From Paenibacillus sp. GP183 (GTDB lineage Bacteria; Bacillota; Bacilli; Paenibacillales; NBRC-103111): DNA of 64,000 bases. Of this stretch, positions 62,921 to 64,000 are shown in pieces; within the stretch, counting starts at the first letter, position 1, and each line of letters begins with the position of its first letter. A model generated the notes under the pieces. It had not been told where the DNA came from and searched no databases. It saw only the letters and a program-made list of their open reading frames with translations. Made by a program: the position numbers and the translations under genes. The stretch is from the NCBI RefSeq assembly GCF_900104695.1, contig NZ_FNSW01000001.1, forward strand, positions 2,356,001 through 2,420,000, given 5' to 3'.

Positions 62921-63832
62921 CTAAATACTAAAATCATAAGGGGTTTCCTGGTACACATAATAATTGAGCCAATTCGAGAACAGCAGGTTGGCATGAGCTC
63001 GCCAGGTGATGTAAGGAGCTTTGGTTGGATCGTCATTGGGATAATAATTTTTGGGAACGGCGATCTCAAGCCCTTTATTGATGTCGCGGTCATATTCCCA
63101 CTTGAGCGTATGCCCGTCATATTCCGAATGTCCTGTCACAAAAATATGCTTGCCGTCCTTCGTTGCCGCGATATAAACGCCAGCCTCTGATGATTCCGAA
63201 AGTATTTCCAGATCCTTATGCTTCTGAATGTCCTCTTTGCGCACTTCCGTGTGTCGGGACTGGGGAACGAAGAAAACCTCGTCAAACCCGCGCAGCAGCT
63301 TGGTATTCACTACCTCTACCGAATGCGGGAACACACCAAACATTTTCTCTTCAAGCGGGTATTTGGGCACTCCAAAATGGTGATATAACCCGGCTTGCGC
63401 TGCCCAACAAATATGCAGGGTAGATGTCACATTGGCCTTGGTCCAATCCAGGATTTCCTGAAGCTCTTCCCAGTAATGCACATCCTTGAAATCCATTTGT
63501 TCAACCGGGGCGCCGGTGATGATCATTCCGTCCATTTTTTGATCCTTGATATCATCAAAGGTTTTATAGAACGTCTCCAGATGCTCGGCGGAGGTGTTCT
63601 TGGATAGGTGTGTTTTAGGATGTAAAAGCACAAATTCCACCTGCAAGGGAGTATTCCCGATCAACCGCAGAAGCTGTGTCTCCGTTGTTTCTTTGGTCGG
63701 CATCAGGTTCAGTAACGCTATGCGCAAGGGGCGAATATCCTGATGATAGGCAACGGATTCATCCATGGTGAAAATATTCTCTTGATTCAGTATTTCTTTA
63801 GCCGGCAGATTGTCTGGAATTTTAATCGGCAT
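62921..63832 (-). CDS. metA: Homoserine O-acetyltransferase (MetA type)
   Basis: 303 residues. Activates homoserine for methionine synthesis. The catalytic Cys is in [10 protein letters not shown] and the His/Glu pair in VTGHSEYDG. The acyl-selecting position follows GAP in GAPVEQMDF: Glu there marks acetyl-CoA users in characterised MetA enzymes, where succinyl users have Gly. The ATG at 63832 follows GAAGGAG. It is the first gene after an S-box riboswitch. Confidence 0.94.
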   Translation of the reverse strand: MPIKIPDNLPAKEILNQENIFTMDESVAYHQDIRPLRIALLNLMPTKETTETQLLRLIGNTPLQVEFVLLHPKTHLSKNTSAEHLETFYKTFDDIKDQKMDGMIITGAPVEQMDFKDVHYWEELQEILDWTKANVTSTLHICWAAQAGLYHHFGVPKYPLEEKMFGVFPHSVEVVNTKLLRGFDEVFFVPQSRHTEVRKEDIQKHKDLEILSESSEAGVYIAATKDGKHIFVTGHSEYDGHTLKWEYDRDINKGLEIAVPKNYYPNDDPTKAPYITWRAHANLLFSNWLNYYVYQETPYDFSI

Positions 63833-63862
63833 CTCACTCACTCCTTCAAATCGATTGAAAAC

Positions 63863-64000
63863 AAAAAATAGCCCTCTCAATAGAGAAAGGCCATTCCTAA
63901 TAAACAGTCAATGTCCTCTCTCATCTCTCAGAAACAACGCCATAAACGCGCCTCTGCAAGAATTAGCACCGTTCATTCCTTTGCATCCAAAGGATTGTCG
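63863..64000 (-). ncRNA. SAM-I (S-box) riboswitch, 5' part outside the window
   Basis: On the minus strand GGTGCTAATTCTTGCAGA, a stem-loop, then GAGAGATGAGAG are the conserved 3' elements of the S-box aptamer. The terminator GGCCTTTCTC-TATT-GAGAGGGCT with a T-run (63892-63863) follows, 31 bases before the metA start. SAM binding would end transcription of metA-metI-metC. The aptamer's first strand lies beyond base 64000. Confidence 0.92.

Overview
The window comes from the chromosome of an endospore-forming Firmicute, most likely Paenibacillus or a close relative. Sporulation-linked genes are spread through it: yhbH, spoVR, prkA, ytxC and a short gamma-type SASP-like gene. It also carries LiaFSR, two AbrB-like regulators, a Thr T-box, an S-box, strong AAGGAGG-type ribosome binding sites with frequent GTG/TTG starts, and classic hairpin-plus-T-run terminators. 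I see no rRNA, tRNA, prophage, insertion sequence or CRISPR array.

Layout. 0-8.7 kb: a c-di-GMP protein, small membrane proteins (DUF423, YkvA), an aldo/keto reductase, a DHODH-like membrane fusion gene split by a frameshift, and a DUF2157/GDYXXLXY pair. 8.8-12.6 kb: a MarR regulator with a visible promoter and operator, followed by a large MMPL exporter. 13-20.7 kb: yhbH-spoVR, trhO, the ATP-grasp / alpha-E / transglutaminase cassette and an AbrB-like regulator. 20.7-31 kb: a DUF2334-VCBS secreted protein, a beta-propeller protein, prkA, a GC-rich glycerol-1-phosphate dehydrogenase, a nuclease-like DUF2161 protein, a frameshifted molybdopterin oxidoreductase and a TrxR-like flavoprotein. 31-41 kb: an MFS transporter, an anchored coiled-coil/phosphodiester glycosidase pair, a second AbrB-like gene, trmL, an orphan response regulator, serC, thpR, mug and an SDR/QueA-like pair. 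41-53 kb: glnA, aroF, DUF2062, ispH, an HtrA protease beside an OmpR-type two-component system, yugN and liaFSR. 53-64 kb: an unusual MCP-like protein, the mini-SASP, a YuiC-like muralytic protein, ytxC with T-box-controlled thrS, mqnC, and an S-box-controlled metA-metI-metC operon cut by the window edge.

How genes work together. Envelope stress is served by liaFSR and htrA with its neighbouring two-component system. Biosynthesis is served by serC, aroF, glnA, ispH, mqnC and the met operon. The sporulation kinase PrkA is encoded about 9 kb from its usual partners YhbH and SpoVR.

The least explained features are intergenic. A 96-98 bp repeat occurs three times in the same orientation (3555, 37655, 55798). 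It folds into two hairpins, and one pair shows a compensatory change. Separately, several gene-free stretches each repeat their own short word, often as an inverted pair, roughly every 20-80 bp (about 12.73-12.90, 26.46-26.78, 28.16-28.31, 31.02-31.21, 32.6 and 41.0-41.1 kb). Two genes appear frameshifted (around 5.55 and 29.32 kb) and need read-level checking.
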